Origin: Paragyromitra xinjiangensis
Lineage: Eukaryota > Ascomycota > Pezizomycetes > Pezizales > Discinaceae
Reading direction: 5' to 3'
DNA: 64,000 nt
Assembly: GCA_038503065.1 (NCBI GenBank)
Contig: JBCAMK010000003.1
Coordinates: 1-64,000 of the forward strand
In this document: positions 1 to 10,473 of the stretch, in pieces
Layout: every line of letters starts with the position of its first letter
Position numbering within the stretch: position 1 is the first letter of the stretch
Notes under the pieces: generated by a model
What the model was told of the DNA's origin: nothing
Databases searched by the model: none
What the model saw: only the letters and a program-made list of their open reading frames with translations
Position numbers and translations under genes: made by a program

Positions 1-207
1 CACCTAAACCCTAACCCCTAAACACTAAACCCTAAACCCTAAACCCTAAACCCTAAACCCTAAACCCTAAACCCTAAACCCTAAACCCTAAACCCTAAAC
101 CCTAAACCCTAAACCCTAAACCCTAAACCCTAAACCCTAAACCCTAAACCCTAAACCCTAAACCCTAAACCCTAAACCCTAAACCCTAAACCCTAAACCC
201 TAAACCC
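1..207. repeat. Telomere, CCCTAAA heptamer array (TTTAGGG type)
   Basis: About 29 head-to-tail heptamers CCCTAAA. The array is perfect from about base 27 to 207 and slightly irregular in the outermost 26 bases, which may be sequencing error or real variation. The C-rich strand runs 5' to 3' inward, as expected for a left chromosome end. The repeat is the plant-type TTTAGGG rather than the TTAGGG found in most ascomycetes. It abuts the CGTACG element without any spacer. Confidence 0.97.
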
Positions 208-592
208 TTCAGCAACCGAGCAATCAGCAGATATCCGCCGTACGACAGCTTTCTGCACCTCTAATATTTTGGCCTTTTCTATCGTACGGGCTGATTCTGC
301 AATTTGGCAATGTTGCTTCTTGTCTCCGTACGACCCATATATTGATTTTGAATAGTTGCTTTGGCTGCCCGTACGATGTGATTCTCTACTTTCTGAAAGT
401 CTTTAAGGCGCCGTACGACACTATTCTCCACTTTTGCAAGGTGCTTTCCCAGTCGCCGTACGACGATATTCGCTTTTGAATAGTTGCTTCCCACGTACGA
501 TAGCTCATGGCTCCCGTGGCTCCCGACCACGTTACACACTGCCAAAAGCTGACCCTGACCCGAAACGCTCAGCACGAAAAACCCCTATAATG
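208..592 (+). repeat. CGTACG-array subtelomeric element, copy 1 (truncated by telomere)
   Basis: Seven CGTACG palindromes start at 239, 283, 327, 370, 412, 457 and 494, spaced 44, 44, 43, 42, 45 and 37 bp. The DNA between them is diverged but recognisably repeated (blocks such as ATTCTCCACTTTTGCAA and GATTTTGAATAGTTGCT). The array is followed by a well-conserved tail (about 500-592) that ends ...CCCCTATAAT. The same tail ends copies 2 and 3. The outer end of this copy is replaced by the telomere: its first 32 bases match the interior of copy 2 near 2990-3022. The tail overlaps and truncates the DUF3505 gene read on the other strand. Confidence 0.8.
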
Positions 593-2110
593 CATCCCGC
601 CAAGTTAGTGGTATAATTAAGGGGAGAACGAAAGGTGACAGTACGAGGATCTATCCCCAACACAGAAAGAAAGTGAATTAAAGGAGATTCAAAGGTACTA
701 GTACGAATTGGTTGTCGTATTATGAGAAGAGAAAAATCAAAAACATGTTGTGAAATAATATCAGCGTCAGGTGTAGGGGATAGCAACTGTACACGAAGAG
801 AATTAAGTAATGATTGTTGTTCTGGCGACAAAATTATAAGGGAAGGAGAAACTTCGGACACAGAAGGTGAAGAAACCTTGACACAATAGAATATGAACTT
901 CACCCATATTCGAAGATAACGTGAAAATGTTTTATCTTGAACTATACGGAAGGGCGCAGGTGAGGGTGTATCAGGGTTATAAGATCGTGCCCAACGAAGT
1001 ATACTTGGTGGACAGTTCTGCTGAACATGATTATGACAAGAAGTAAATAAAGCCATGATAGCTTTAAGCAATGGGTCATAGTGTAAAGCTTCTGGTGTTC
1101 CTGGTTTTGGTAGCTTTGCTTGCTGTGATATGAGCGATAAATCCACATTAGCGAGATGAGTTGCCCATCTAGTACGAGTTAACCATGGTGACAGATGTGG
1201 TTGTTGCGATAAATATGGTGATTTATCCAAGTTATCTTCATAATTCTCCAAAGCAGAAAGAAGAACATCAAATGATTCAACATTTGTATCGTCATCTGTA
1301 CCGCTAGTTGTGGTTGCTGCTGTGTTTGATGGGGCATTTCGGTTGGTACCCGCATCGCCAACAGGAAAGATACGCATATGTTGTGAGGTAAAAAACCGCT
1401 GTACTTGTGATGCAGACCAAGCTTTAGAGGAAGAACTTGGGTGGTTTTTAGAAACATGCCGCTGCATAGTTTTTGGTTCTCGTGAAGCATAAAGACAATG
1501 ATCGCATTTCATACCAGCATGGATATGAAGCTCAGGTATAGGCACAGGAAGAACCGTAAGTGGATAAAGGGGAGGAAACCGGATATCAAGTTTCGCTGTG
1601 ATTGTTTTTAATTGACTGTTGAATGTTTTTCGAGCTGACTTGGATATGTCGCGGAGATGATGACGAGTGAAATGATCGGCGAAAGATTGTGGTTTTCCAA
1701 GAAGGCCATATTTGCACGCATTACATATCAAGACCTTGTATTCGGGTAGATAAGTACAACCAACAGATAGTGGATCTAAGTAAGATGTTTTTTCTGAGTG
1801 GCTGTTAGAATTTAATGGAATTGTGGTGGCAAGTGTAGTTGATGTAGATAGACCTTATACTGATTAGCGAAAACTATCATATGAGGTAAATGGAGATTTA
1901 GTATTGAGATTTACCTGAACGTGGTAATGGTTGATTTACCAGGGTACCATCTAATCTGGGAGATGGTAACGGAGTAGAACGAAGTGAATTATGGGGTGGT
2001 GGCGGTACGCTCCATGCTTCGTCATCCTGAAAATCATCGTATGAGCTTCTCGAAAAGGTGAGATCTATTGTATGGATCTCAATAGAATGAAGTATGAGTC
2101 TTTCGGGCAT
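532..2110 (-). pseudogene. DUF3505 / OrsD-like zinc-finger protein, 3' end truncated
   Basis: Model join(532..1853,1915..2110) on the minus strand, one 61-nt intron (1854-1914, GTAAAT...TAAG, branch-like GCTAATC). The protein would start MPERLILHSIEIH. It carries two Cys2His2-like motifs, one in CNACKYGLLG...HFTRHH and one in CDHCLYASREPKTMQRHVSKNHP-like sequence (C-x2-C-x12-H-x4-H). This pairing is the signature of the fungal DUF3505 (OrsD-like) family, whose biochemical role is unknown and whose members are often repeated near telomeres. The last 20 or so codons lie inside the tail of CGTACG element copy 1, so the native C-terminus is missing. It is probably a relic, although the remaining frame is open. 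Confidence 0.7.
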
Positions 2111-2511
2111 GTTGAGTGGGATGAGAATCGTATTATAGTGCTATTGATGGTAATAGAGAGAAAACACACCACCGATGAGGAGATATTATCAGGTGTGGTT
2201 GAAGGATAAGGAATCCAGATATTCAAGCTCGAGAATCCGGTATTTATATTGATGATTTCTTCAGATTTCTCGTGAGAAGAGCCCGGAAATCCTGGAATGG
2301 TAACTGCAGGCAAGAGTGGTGATTGAAACGTAAAATTTAAAATGTAGCTAAAGTTAAAACAGGAGGGTTTTGTATTATCGTCCGCTTCTGAATATGTGAT
2401 GTTACCCCTGAGGTGTTACCATGACCGTGCAGCGGGTGTCCCGATTTAGCTGTTCCCGGAAACATAAACCTGCATGGCTACTTCCTGGTGTGCGTGTAGG
2501 CCTCCTAACAT

Positions 2512-2545
2512 GTGGTGGTGGTGGTGGTGGTGGTGGTGGTGGTTG
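2512..2545. repeat. (GGT)n microsatellite
   Basis: About 11 uninterrupted GTG/GGT triplets. All three frames stay open across it, which creates long low-complexity frames (poly-Gly, poly-Trp, poly-Val) that are not credible proteins. Confidence 0.9.
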
Positions 2546-2679
2546 CTATTGGCTTGTCTTTGCAGTCAGTATGCCTGCGCATGTGGCTTCGTTCTGCATG
2601 CGGCTCCGGGCTTGGACCGCCACCACCCCGCGCTTTGGATTCTGCGGGGCTCATGGACTGCCTCACAGGGGCTGCGAAG

Positions 2680-3376
2680 TCGATTCAGCAGAGTCGCGTG
2701 GCCCGCTGTCCACAGCCTGCAGACAAAGTCGTCAATCTACATGGGAATATTCGCCAGTTTCCATACTAAAAGGCGGATCTCCACCTACCTGCTGTCGCTA
2801 TTCTGCATTCTTAGAGTCGCTGTGGATTCGCTCTTGGAGGAGGCTGGCTTTGGTGGAAGAAGGCTGAGGTGATGTGTAGGAGTCGCCGTACGACGCGTTT
2901 CCGCTTCTTCAAATTTGACTGTTTGCTCCCGTACGATGGCTTTCTGCTTCTTCAGATTTGGCTTTTTGCTGTCGTACGGCGCCATTCTCGCAACCTCGCA
3001 ATCAGCAGATATCCGCCGTACGACGCGTTTCTGCACCTCTAGGATTTTGATATTTGCTATCGTACGGGCCAATTATCCAACTATCAATATATGCCCGAAG
3101 TCCCCGTACGACGCTGTTTCGGCTTTTGAAGAGTTGCTTCTGCTCGCCGTACGACGCGATTCTCCACTTTTGCAAAGTGCTCTCAGCGCCCGCACGGGGC
3201 AAAGTTGGCTTTTGAATAGATGCTTCTGCTCGCCCGTCTGACGCATATATCGATTTTGAATAGTTGCTGCTTCCCGCCGTACGATAGCCTGCGGGCTCCC
3301 GTGGCTCCCGACCACGTTACACACCGCCAAAAGCTGACCCTGACCCGAAACGCTCAGCACGAAAAACCCCTATAAT
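2680..3376 (+). repeat. CGTACG-array subtelomeric element, copy 2 (longest)
   Basis: Ten units with CGTACG or a one- or two-base variant start at 2887, 2930, 2973, 3017, 3061, 3105, 3148, 3190 (CGCACG), 3235 (CGTCTG) and 3278. Spacing is 42-45 bp throughout. The array is preceded by about 200 bp (2680-2886) that matches, inverted, the stretch at about 56405-56600. It is followed by the conserved tail that ends CCCCTATAAT at 3376. Open frames across the array are by-products of the repeat. Confidence 0.85.
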
Positions 3377-5042
3377 AACCGGCTCTCTGGTAGTAGACTG
3401 TCCTTGGGCATACCACCATGCGAAATGGTACAAGCCAGAGATCCCAGAGACCCCAGGATCCGCCACTGCCTCCCTGTGCCTCTTGTCTTTCACTGGAGGT
3501 GGAGGAGGGGGTAGACCCCCTCTAAATTCCGAATTGCACCCGCCAGCACCCCCGAAAGGCCTGTAGCACCTGTCAGGCCTTGAGACCCGAAAGGTACATT
3601 CATTCCAACCTTCCAGAACGCCAGGAGTAGCTCTCTATCCCTGGTATAAAAGGTGGTACTCTCTGTAACCAAATTTGTAATTTTTCCGCTAACCGAGTAA
3701 TCTGTGCATCAGTTCTGGGTGGTATGGACTTCTGGGAGGTCAAAAAAAGCGTGGGGTAATCAAGCTGGCAGGTCTGGGTGATAAAGGAGCTGTGAAACCG
3801 TTGGGATAGCCTTTTCAGTGTAGTTTTGTGCTCTGGAAGTTCCCCAACCTGGATGGGTTCTTGTTGGACATAATCCTCCACAAATTTTGCCACCATATCC
3901 TGGCTATGGTGCTTAGGAGAGGTAGAAGGGTGAGGTTTTGTCAACAAGTCGAGACTTGAAGCTTTTCTCGACCAGGGAGCTTGATCTCGATTGCTTTAGG
4001 CTGCAGCCCATTCTCAACTAGTCGAGACTTAATATTTTTCTCGATACCCCGCTGCAGCTCTTTCTCACCTGCGCCAGACTTGAGCATTTTTACTAACTAT
4101 TGGCTTTTTTCAAAATCGGCTATCAATTATTTCCACGATGTACCAGCCTCTACTCCCCCCAACTTTGCTGGTTTCCCCTGTATAGTTTATACAGAATTGA
4201 AAACACATGGCCAAAAAGTGTTTAAGCTGCTGATGAATGAAGGTAGGCATGCGCCGGTGTGGTTCACTTAGCAAAGATTTGATATTGTTTTACTGAATAC
4301 GCCGTCTCGAATTCGTCGGTCCTGCCGATCCACTCCTAACACAGCTCCTAGAAACAATGCACGCACCGTATTGTTGATTTTATTGACACTGCAGCTCTAA
4401 TACCCTCCGATGCGTGACATAGAAACTCGCAATTCGTTGTGTCATTGTATCAACTCATTACCTGCGCTGGTTAGATATCGACCTTCCTTTCTCTAAGATA
4501 AATATCTTCCTGCCTTGTGAATATGCAGCTGGGACACTAGTTACGTGATTGTATTGACTGCAACAACCCTTATAGCACTGCCAGAGAGGGCGTCCCCATG
4601 GAATTGGCTTCTCCGGACAACCGACGTACATACCTCACTCGCACAACAGACGTTGATTGTATGAGGTAAGATCGATTTAAGGCATCCCAGATCGCGCAAA
4701 GGCCTCGTGGATGGTGTGATGATTTTCAGGCAACCCAGATTGAACTGAGGGTTGAGTGATTTTAGGCAACCCATATCATGCAAAAGCCTCGTGGATGGTG
4801 TGATGATTTTCAGGCAACCCATATCGTGCAAAGGTTCCCTGGGTGACGTAGTGTCAACTTTCATTATATGGCTTTATTTTAAAAAGTTTTATCAACCGTG
4901 ACGTTTAAATATATGGGACTTTTCCGCTTTCCTAAATCCCCTCATCATCCCTCAATACCGCTACTCTCAACAAAATATTTCTTCTCTTCCACAGAATCAG
5001 TTCCAAATATTTTTATTTCTCACCTAGGAAGTCTCAACAACC
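3377..5042. other. Gene-poor stretch with short tandem repeats
   Basis: No convincing gene. A minus-strand open frame at 3600-3947 and another at 3490-3672 have no family I recognise. Around 3946-4090 a GTCGAGACTT...TTTTCTCGA block occurs twice, with a third weaker copy. At 4681-4850 a block beginning GGCAACCCA and containing GCCTCGTGGATGGTGTGATG recurs with starts at 4681, 4729, 4765 and 4813 (spacing 48, 36, 48). The last 150 bases are the leader of the next gene and include a TATA-like TTTAAATATATGG near 4903-4915. Confidence 0.5.
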
Positions 5043-5366
5043 ATGGCAAACTACAAAGTAGGCGACAGAGTAATTTTCCGCAAGGATTCAGGTAAGGGGC
5101 AATTTCTCTGCAGCTGCTCATCTCGAAATTTTTTCCACTCTGGAAATGCTTACCTGATTCCGTAGGTGCTACTACCCACACTGGAACTATCAAAGAGATT
5201 CCTTTCGAAGGGAGCCCAGAGCTCTACAAGGTACTCACTCGCTCCTCGTTTCACTGGTTTAATTTGCGCATAGACTAACAAAATACCGAAAATAAAGATC
5301 AAAGCTGAGGACGGCTCAGGTGAGGCACTTGTGCCGGAGAGGAACATCGTTAGCCTCGCCGATTAG
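5043..5366 (+). CDS. Small Tudor/KOW-like protein (DUF2945-like), 60 aa, three exons
   Basis: Model join(5043..5091,5166..5230,5298..5366), giving 183 nt and 60 aa. The first intron is GTAAGG...CGTAG, the second GTACTC...AAAG with a GACTAAC branch site. The start lies in the context ACAACCATGG. The product begins MANYKVGDRVIFRK, continues with TGTIKEIPF and ends PERNIVSLAD. That is the compact five-strand layout of the hypervirulence-associated Tudor/DUF2945-like and KOW-type small proteins ('YKVGDRV...G.I..I'). Such proteins are probably cytosolic or nuclear; the function is not established. It was too short for simple frame scans because all exons are under 70 nt. The introns and the motif make it a real gene, but the family assignment is weaker. 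Confidence 0.75.
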
Positions 5367-6590
5367 TTTACAAATTCAACGGGAGGAAGAAAAGGTTGGA
5401 ATCTTGTAACTTGAAAGAATCCAATTCGATTTTTGAATAGTGATATCTACATCGTTCATTTATCTCCTGAGATGTCTTAGAACTCGCCCGAGTATATACG
5501 TAGTGATATGAGTCTCCCAAGTCAAGGCCAGTTACTTGCGTGTCAGGCAGGAATGGGCCTGGGATGATCCACATATGCTATCTTATTTGTATCATTACCC
5601 TGCTCTTTAAAATATCTCAAAATCTTTTCCTATGGCAAAGGACCGGGTGCCGCAGCGCGCGTCTCTACACTCATCAAAACCTGAGCCTAGAATTGCTGGA
5701 CGTCAAGGAGTTCTTGACATCTGCTACTTATAGATTTGTATCCCCATCCTCCTTGTATCGGTCCGAGACCCCTTGTGACCGCATCATAGAGTACATTATT
5801 CGAGAAAGCTGTACCGCTGGCCGCTATGGCACAAGGGGAACCAGGAGTTCTCGGTAAACAGGGATCTTGGTAGTCAATCAAGGTTATCTGGCAGTAAATC
5901 AGTAGCGAGGATACCTCTACTGTTACTTGTTCTGTTATAGTTAGTCATGCTTCTTTACAAAGGGCAGAATATACTAATCTAGTAAACATGGGTACCTGAA
6001 GAGAGGATCGGATATCGTGAAAGTTCCTAGTGCCTAAGGCCCAATAATTCCTGAATTATAATTTAGTTTACGATGATTTCTGTTAACTACGCCGAGGGGC
6101 ACAGTGGAGAGGGACCTATACTGGCTTCTATGGGTGAAATATTCTTTAGTCTCGCGATGCAAGAACGCATCATTATACTGGCGGGGACAGGCCTCAATCT
6201 CACTAGTATCCTAAAAACCAAGGAAATAGTGCCTCTTGGCACACGGAACGATGTATTTAGATGCTCATAGCTGACAAATCATAGTTCCCCCATGTACGTT
6301 ATAATTAGCAAAAGACCCCAAAATCAGTGCTCTTTTGGCGTGAACGTTTATCTCAGCTGCTAGAACCCCCACACTATGGTACAATGTGCCGTGTGTAGAC
6401 AACACATTCGGCTTACTTGCTAGCCAAACATGCAAAACATATGTGCTAAAATTGTGCTGAAATTGTGTTGAAATTGTGTTGAAATTATGCAAAATGTGTG
6501 CAAAATGTGTGCCAAACATGCAGAGCATATGTGTTAAAATTGTGTTAAAAGGTACACAAATAATGCACACAAATATGAAATTATAAATGT
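5367..6590. other. Stretch without recognised gene
   Basis: Only short frames without family features. AT-rich direct repeats (ACATGCA..CATATGTG.TAAAATTGTG at about 6424 and 6515; GTTGAAATTGT units around 6455-6490) form the body downstream of the tRNA-like promoter at 6608-6663. Confidence 0.4.
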
Positions 6591-6670
6591 AAAAAATGCC
6601 GGAGAAGAGACTTGAACCTTCAACCACTTGTTGAGCACCAGCAAGAGGTAAACCACTAGGCCATTAGGTA
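6590..6670 (-). mobile_element. tRNA-derived sequence with pol III A and B boxes (SINE-like head)
   Basis: On the minus strand, TGGCCTAGTGG (6653-6663) is a perfect A box (TRGCNNAGTGG). GGTTCAAGTCT (6608-6618) is a B box with one mismatch, 45 nt further on. A T6 run suitable as a pol III terminator follows at 6591-6596 (TTTTTT when read on the minus strand). The would-be acceptor arms (TACCTAA / CTCCGGC) do not pair and the T stem is poor, so this is not a working tRNA. It looks like the promoter head of a tRNA-derived SINE or a decayed tRNA. Confidence 0.5.
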
Positions 6671-7107
6671 AATTGATAAAAATTAGGGAATCAAGCGATT
6701 TTAGCTGTGCTTTCATGGGATAAATATAATGGATGCTGAAATATACTAAGTCCTGGCTTTACACAATTGGTTTGTGTTAATCCCTCCACTTGTGTTAATG
6801 TCTCTGATTGAGATTTCTAATAGCACAACAAAATAGTGAAGCTTAAGTTAATACACACAACCATTGTTTAGCTTACACAGTTAGGATCTCAGGTTGTGTA
6901 ATCGTCACAATCACAAGGCAATTCACACTATACCTTTGTTCTTCTTACACATACACCACCCGCCTCATGTACCATAGTGCCCAGTAAATGAGAGCAGGGT
7001 AATATTTGAGCGAGATAATGTAATAAGAAGTCAAGATAGGAGATAGGGGGACATGGGATGTAGGAGGAGGCGAGGAATCTATTTACTTATCGCGATGATT
7101 TGACTGG
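6671..7107. other. Stretch without recognised gene
   Basis: AT-rich DNA with several TTGTGTTAAT / GTTAATACACACAA repeats around 6770-6870. No gene seen. Confidence 0.35.
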
Positions 7108-7671
7108 TTACTTTTCCCACGTGACGTCGTTCTCGCTGGCGAGGCACTCGTTGAAGTTGACTGCTTTGAGCTTGTATTCTTTAACATAGGCGTCAGAGGA
7201 CCAGTATCCAAGGGCGTAGCGATCGTGGAGCGCGATTATTAATTTTATACCTACATAGGGTGATCAGTGGGGCGGTTTAAATAGTGGTGCGAGGGGAGCT
7301 TACCCCGTTGTTGGGCTTCGACCATGAGTTTGTCGATGGCTTTGAGCTGTGTGTCGTCGTATGTGCGGACTTTGCCGGGTTCAACGTCGGGCATAGGAAC
7401 GCTGCCTGAATGCTTGTTGTTATAATAGGTGGCAGAGATGAAGATACGTAGAACCTTGGCGCCGGCAGCTTGCATGGCGTTGAGGACTTCGAGACGGGAG
7501 GGTCTGCGGGGGGGGATATCAATTGCGGTTAGGAAGGAGGGTGAGAGGAGGGAGTACAGACTCTTCATAAGCATGTAGGAAGTAGCAGTTCATGCCGGCG
7601 AAGTTGTTGGTTGTCTGAGAAATTGTTACTGTGGGGATACGGGGGATGGAGAAGAATGGTAGTGCTAGAAT
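7108..7671 (-). pseudogene. Glycoside hydrolase (GH5 / mannanase-like) N-terminal fragment
   Basis: Three exons can be joined on the minus strand (7562-7671, 7304-7503, 7108-7250) with introns 7504-7561 and 7251-7303. They read NNFAGMNCYFLHAYEE, then RLEVLNAMQAAGAKVLRIFIS, MPDVEPGKVRTYDD, then KLIIALHDRYALGYWSSDAY. These segments resemble the N-terminal part of fungal GH5-like endo-mannanase/cellulase-type enzymes ('G.NYF...L..L..AG.KVLRIF', 'LIIALHDRY'). The frame stops after about 150 aa (VTWEK), before the region where the catalytic glutamates would lie. No ATG is present at the expected start: the codon at 7669-7671 is ATT, although a TATA-like TATATAAATA stands at 7724-7733. A lost start plus a lost 3' half suggest a pseudogene. 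The first intron's GTCTGT donor is weak, so exon 1 is uncertain. Confidence 0.5.
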
Positions 7672-10034
7672 TGTAGTATTGGATGTCGGATGGTAATTGT
7701 AACAATTGGAGCTGGGATAACAGTATTTATATATCTCGTCCGAAGGTAGTTCCCACAAATCCGGAGAAGTCACGGATCCTAGCCTGCTCACACTCCGCTA
7801 ACAGCTGAGCCAACGCATTGCGACAGAAATGTGAATGCCAACATTTATGAATACAGCTGAACATAAATTAGAGCTGAAAATAAGGAAATTCTACTTATCT
7901 AGAGTGTGGCGTACCTGTTGTGTTCTGCCGGTCACAGGCAGTACACCAACGCGGTCGCTTTAAAGTAAGGACCGGGTGGCTATCCGGGAGATCCACAATA
8001 GGACAGTTGTGTGTGTAGTCCAGAGTGGCACGTTAGCACAAGCTCGATCGTACGCTTATGGTTCTAGGTTACAATATAGAATATATTTTGGTGAGGTAGA
8101 CCTTCACTCTCTGAACATATATCCCAAGTATCGTCTTTGGGCGTGGGGGCTAAGTTAAGTTAGATATTACTGAGCGGAAAAGGCAATGGCGGCAAAGAGA
8201 TAACGAAAGCCATAGCATCAATATTAGAAATAGGAGGATACGTGGGGTTCACCGACCCTAGATACAGAGTCAGTTCTCGCAACCTTTCGACAGTTTGGGA
8301 ATTTCAGAAAATAGCGGCGCTGGCCCGCGTAGTAAAGTAGGGATACTGGCACATGCTTCTTGCCATACCCGTTTGTTGAATACCACTTAATCGATATCTT
8401 TCTAGGTCCTCATTCGTGGATCTATTAACGCCGCAGGTAAGAGGCGCCTGCTAATACTATTTATCCACAACTGAGACATGCATCATTCATAACATTCGCT
8501 TACCCCCGGTGCTACCGATACCACACTTTCAGTTGAGACTCGCGCTCTATCATCAGGCTCAAGCCTTCTTCAAAACTTTGAATACCCCGCCTTTGTGCCT
8601 CTCTCATTATCCACTAATAGGCTCCACCTAAAATACACTTTGCCTTAGCTTTACTAGCAATATTTTTTACGGAAATCCTAATACCCTCAATTCATAGAGC
8701 TGTTTGATAGTTCTCATCTATCGTATATGCTAGGTGTACGCTCGCTGGAGGGTGAAAACTTATTTGGGCGTTACCACACCGTGATGAGGGTAGCGAATTT
8801 TGCATACAAATGTTAGTCTGCTTGTTCTCTTATTCAGCAAGGATATGGGATAAAGCGAAGCCATGAACACAATTTTTGTAGGGTCTCTCCTCCATACGCA
8901 CATACTCGGAGTAATCTCCGTGGGTAAATCGATACTAGCTCCACTGAGTGTTTCCGAATTGTATAGATTAGCTAGGCCGACCCGTAGTTATAATTACAGT
9001 CCGCACACGTGCACGACAGGCATGATTCTCTTATAAAATATCATGCCAGCGCGACATGCTTCACGCTTATAAAATGAAAAAATTATGTATTATCAGCTTT
9101 TTCGAAAGAAAGGAGGAATGAGGAAGCAAAAGCAAATGCGCCAACGGGGACAAAGGAAGGAGAAAAGAAAGGGTATCGGGGATGCTAGGTTGAGAGAAAG
9201 TACTAAATGCAGGCGTAGATTAACCAAAATACCGAACCGCAGCTACTACAGCACCATGGAGAATCCTACTCCTTCCTGTACCCCTTCTAGCCTCTGAATC
9301 TTCAACTTGGAACTTTAAATTCGAACTTTAATTCCCCCATATCCCTACGGACTATTTGAGAGGTCTCAGTAAAGCTGCCAATGTCCTTCTCGCAAGCTTT
9401 AGATTTTGTAGTGAGTGCTTTTGTCACTCCCGAGAGCCTGTTAGCACTATATATAATAGGTTCTGAATTATGAGTAACATCCAATATTGTTCTAGATGTC
9501 GCATCAAAGGCTTCCAAGTTCGGTCTGCTCCTAGTAAGATATTACATTTTTTTAAGTCTGCTGCCTCCAATAAACCCACCACCTCGGTGAGTAAACGATA
9601 CCAAGCCTGGTAGTTCGTCTAACTACTCCATATCAACAATCATGAAGTAATAAGGTGAGATATTCGTTGCTTCTGTGGAAGGCTTGAGATATTCGATAGA
9701 GAAGAAAGAAACGAAGAAGAGGCAGAAAGCCTCTGTATATAAGTAATCAACCAATCACAGCCCTTCCACCATATACCTTGCCGGTCAGCGCCTCCAGGCC
9801 CAAAGCAGCCTGCGAATAAGCCCAATATACTGAATAGCCGCTTGAATAATTGACAGCCAAAGAAGACCAAATCAGCAAGGAATAGTAAGAAACCTGAATA
9901 GTAGGAAAGCCTACGTATGCTATAAAAGCCTACGTAGGTGGAGAAAAGAATAGAGCCAAATAGTAAGGAAAGGCCGGAAGCGGCACGAAAGGAAGTAAAT
10001 ATATCCAACAAATCAAAAGCCCCACTACAGAATA
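7672..10034. other. Stretch without recognised gene
   Basis: No family recognised. A minus-strand frame at 9302-9517 (contains RTILDVTHNSEPIIYSANRL, ends FEFKVPS) has protein-like composition and could be the last exon of a decayed gene. I cannot name it. A 123-aa minus frame at 9640-10011 is biased and repeats ACGTAGGC-type words; I do not believe it. Confidence 0.35.
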
Positions 10035-10473
10035 CAGTACAATCACCCTATAAGAATATGATTTTGTAGCGGCACCATACTCTTATAAGAGGGTATTCTT
10101 ATGGAAAAACCGAGTGATCTTTCATGACCCTGAGCTGCGGCTCCTTCAAGTTTTCTTGATCGATTGTATTATTAATGTCTCTCTATCTACCTACATATAT
10201 ATCCTATATAACTACGTAAACTGATCTTTAAAACCATAGTGATCTTTTTCTGCTCCTGGCCTGCTATCTCTGCCACAGTGTAACTTAAACAGGAGCAAGA
10301 AGCTAGGGATGATTTATGTGAATCAGGGGCTTCCCAATAAAGAACCCCTAACCCTGACCGCCACATAAGGATATACTAACAAAATTTACATACAAAATTC
10401 TCTGGCTCTGTTGGCCATATTCTTATAGGCTGTTCATTCTTATAAACAAAATTCTTATAGGGCGATTCTACTG
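10035..10473. mobile_element. MITE-like element with 23-bp terminal inverted repeats and TA target site
   Basis: The left end reads CAGTACAATCACCCTATAAG and the right end, reversed, reads CAGTAGAATCGCCCTATAAG. They match at 21 of 23 positions (both continue AAT). Each end is bordered by TA (10033-10034 and 10474-10475), the target-site duplication of Tc1/mariner/pogo-type elements. The 439-bp interior has no transposase, so the element is non-autonomous. Extra CTTATAAGA words inside repeat the terminal motif. Confidence 0.7.

Noticed and set aside
239..500. CRISPR-like look of regularly spaced CGTACG units
   Set aside because: The repeat is only six bases, the spacers are themselves related, there are no cas genes, and the genome is eukaryotic. 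It is a diverged tandem array.
2421..2872. Three overlapping plus-strand frames of 85-148 codons
   Set aside because: They arise from a triplet microsatellite that keeps all frames open, and they run into element copy 2. No family features.
9640..10011. 123-codon minus-strand frame with hydrophobic stretches
   Set aside because: Biased composition, internal word repeats, abuts the MITE and matches no family.
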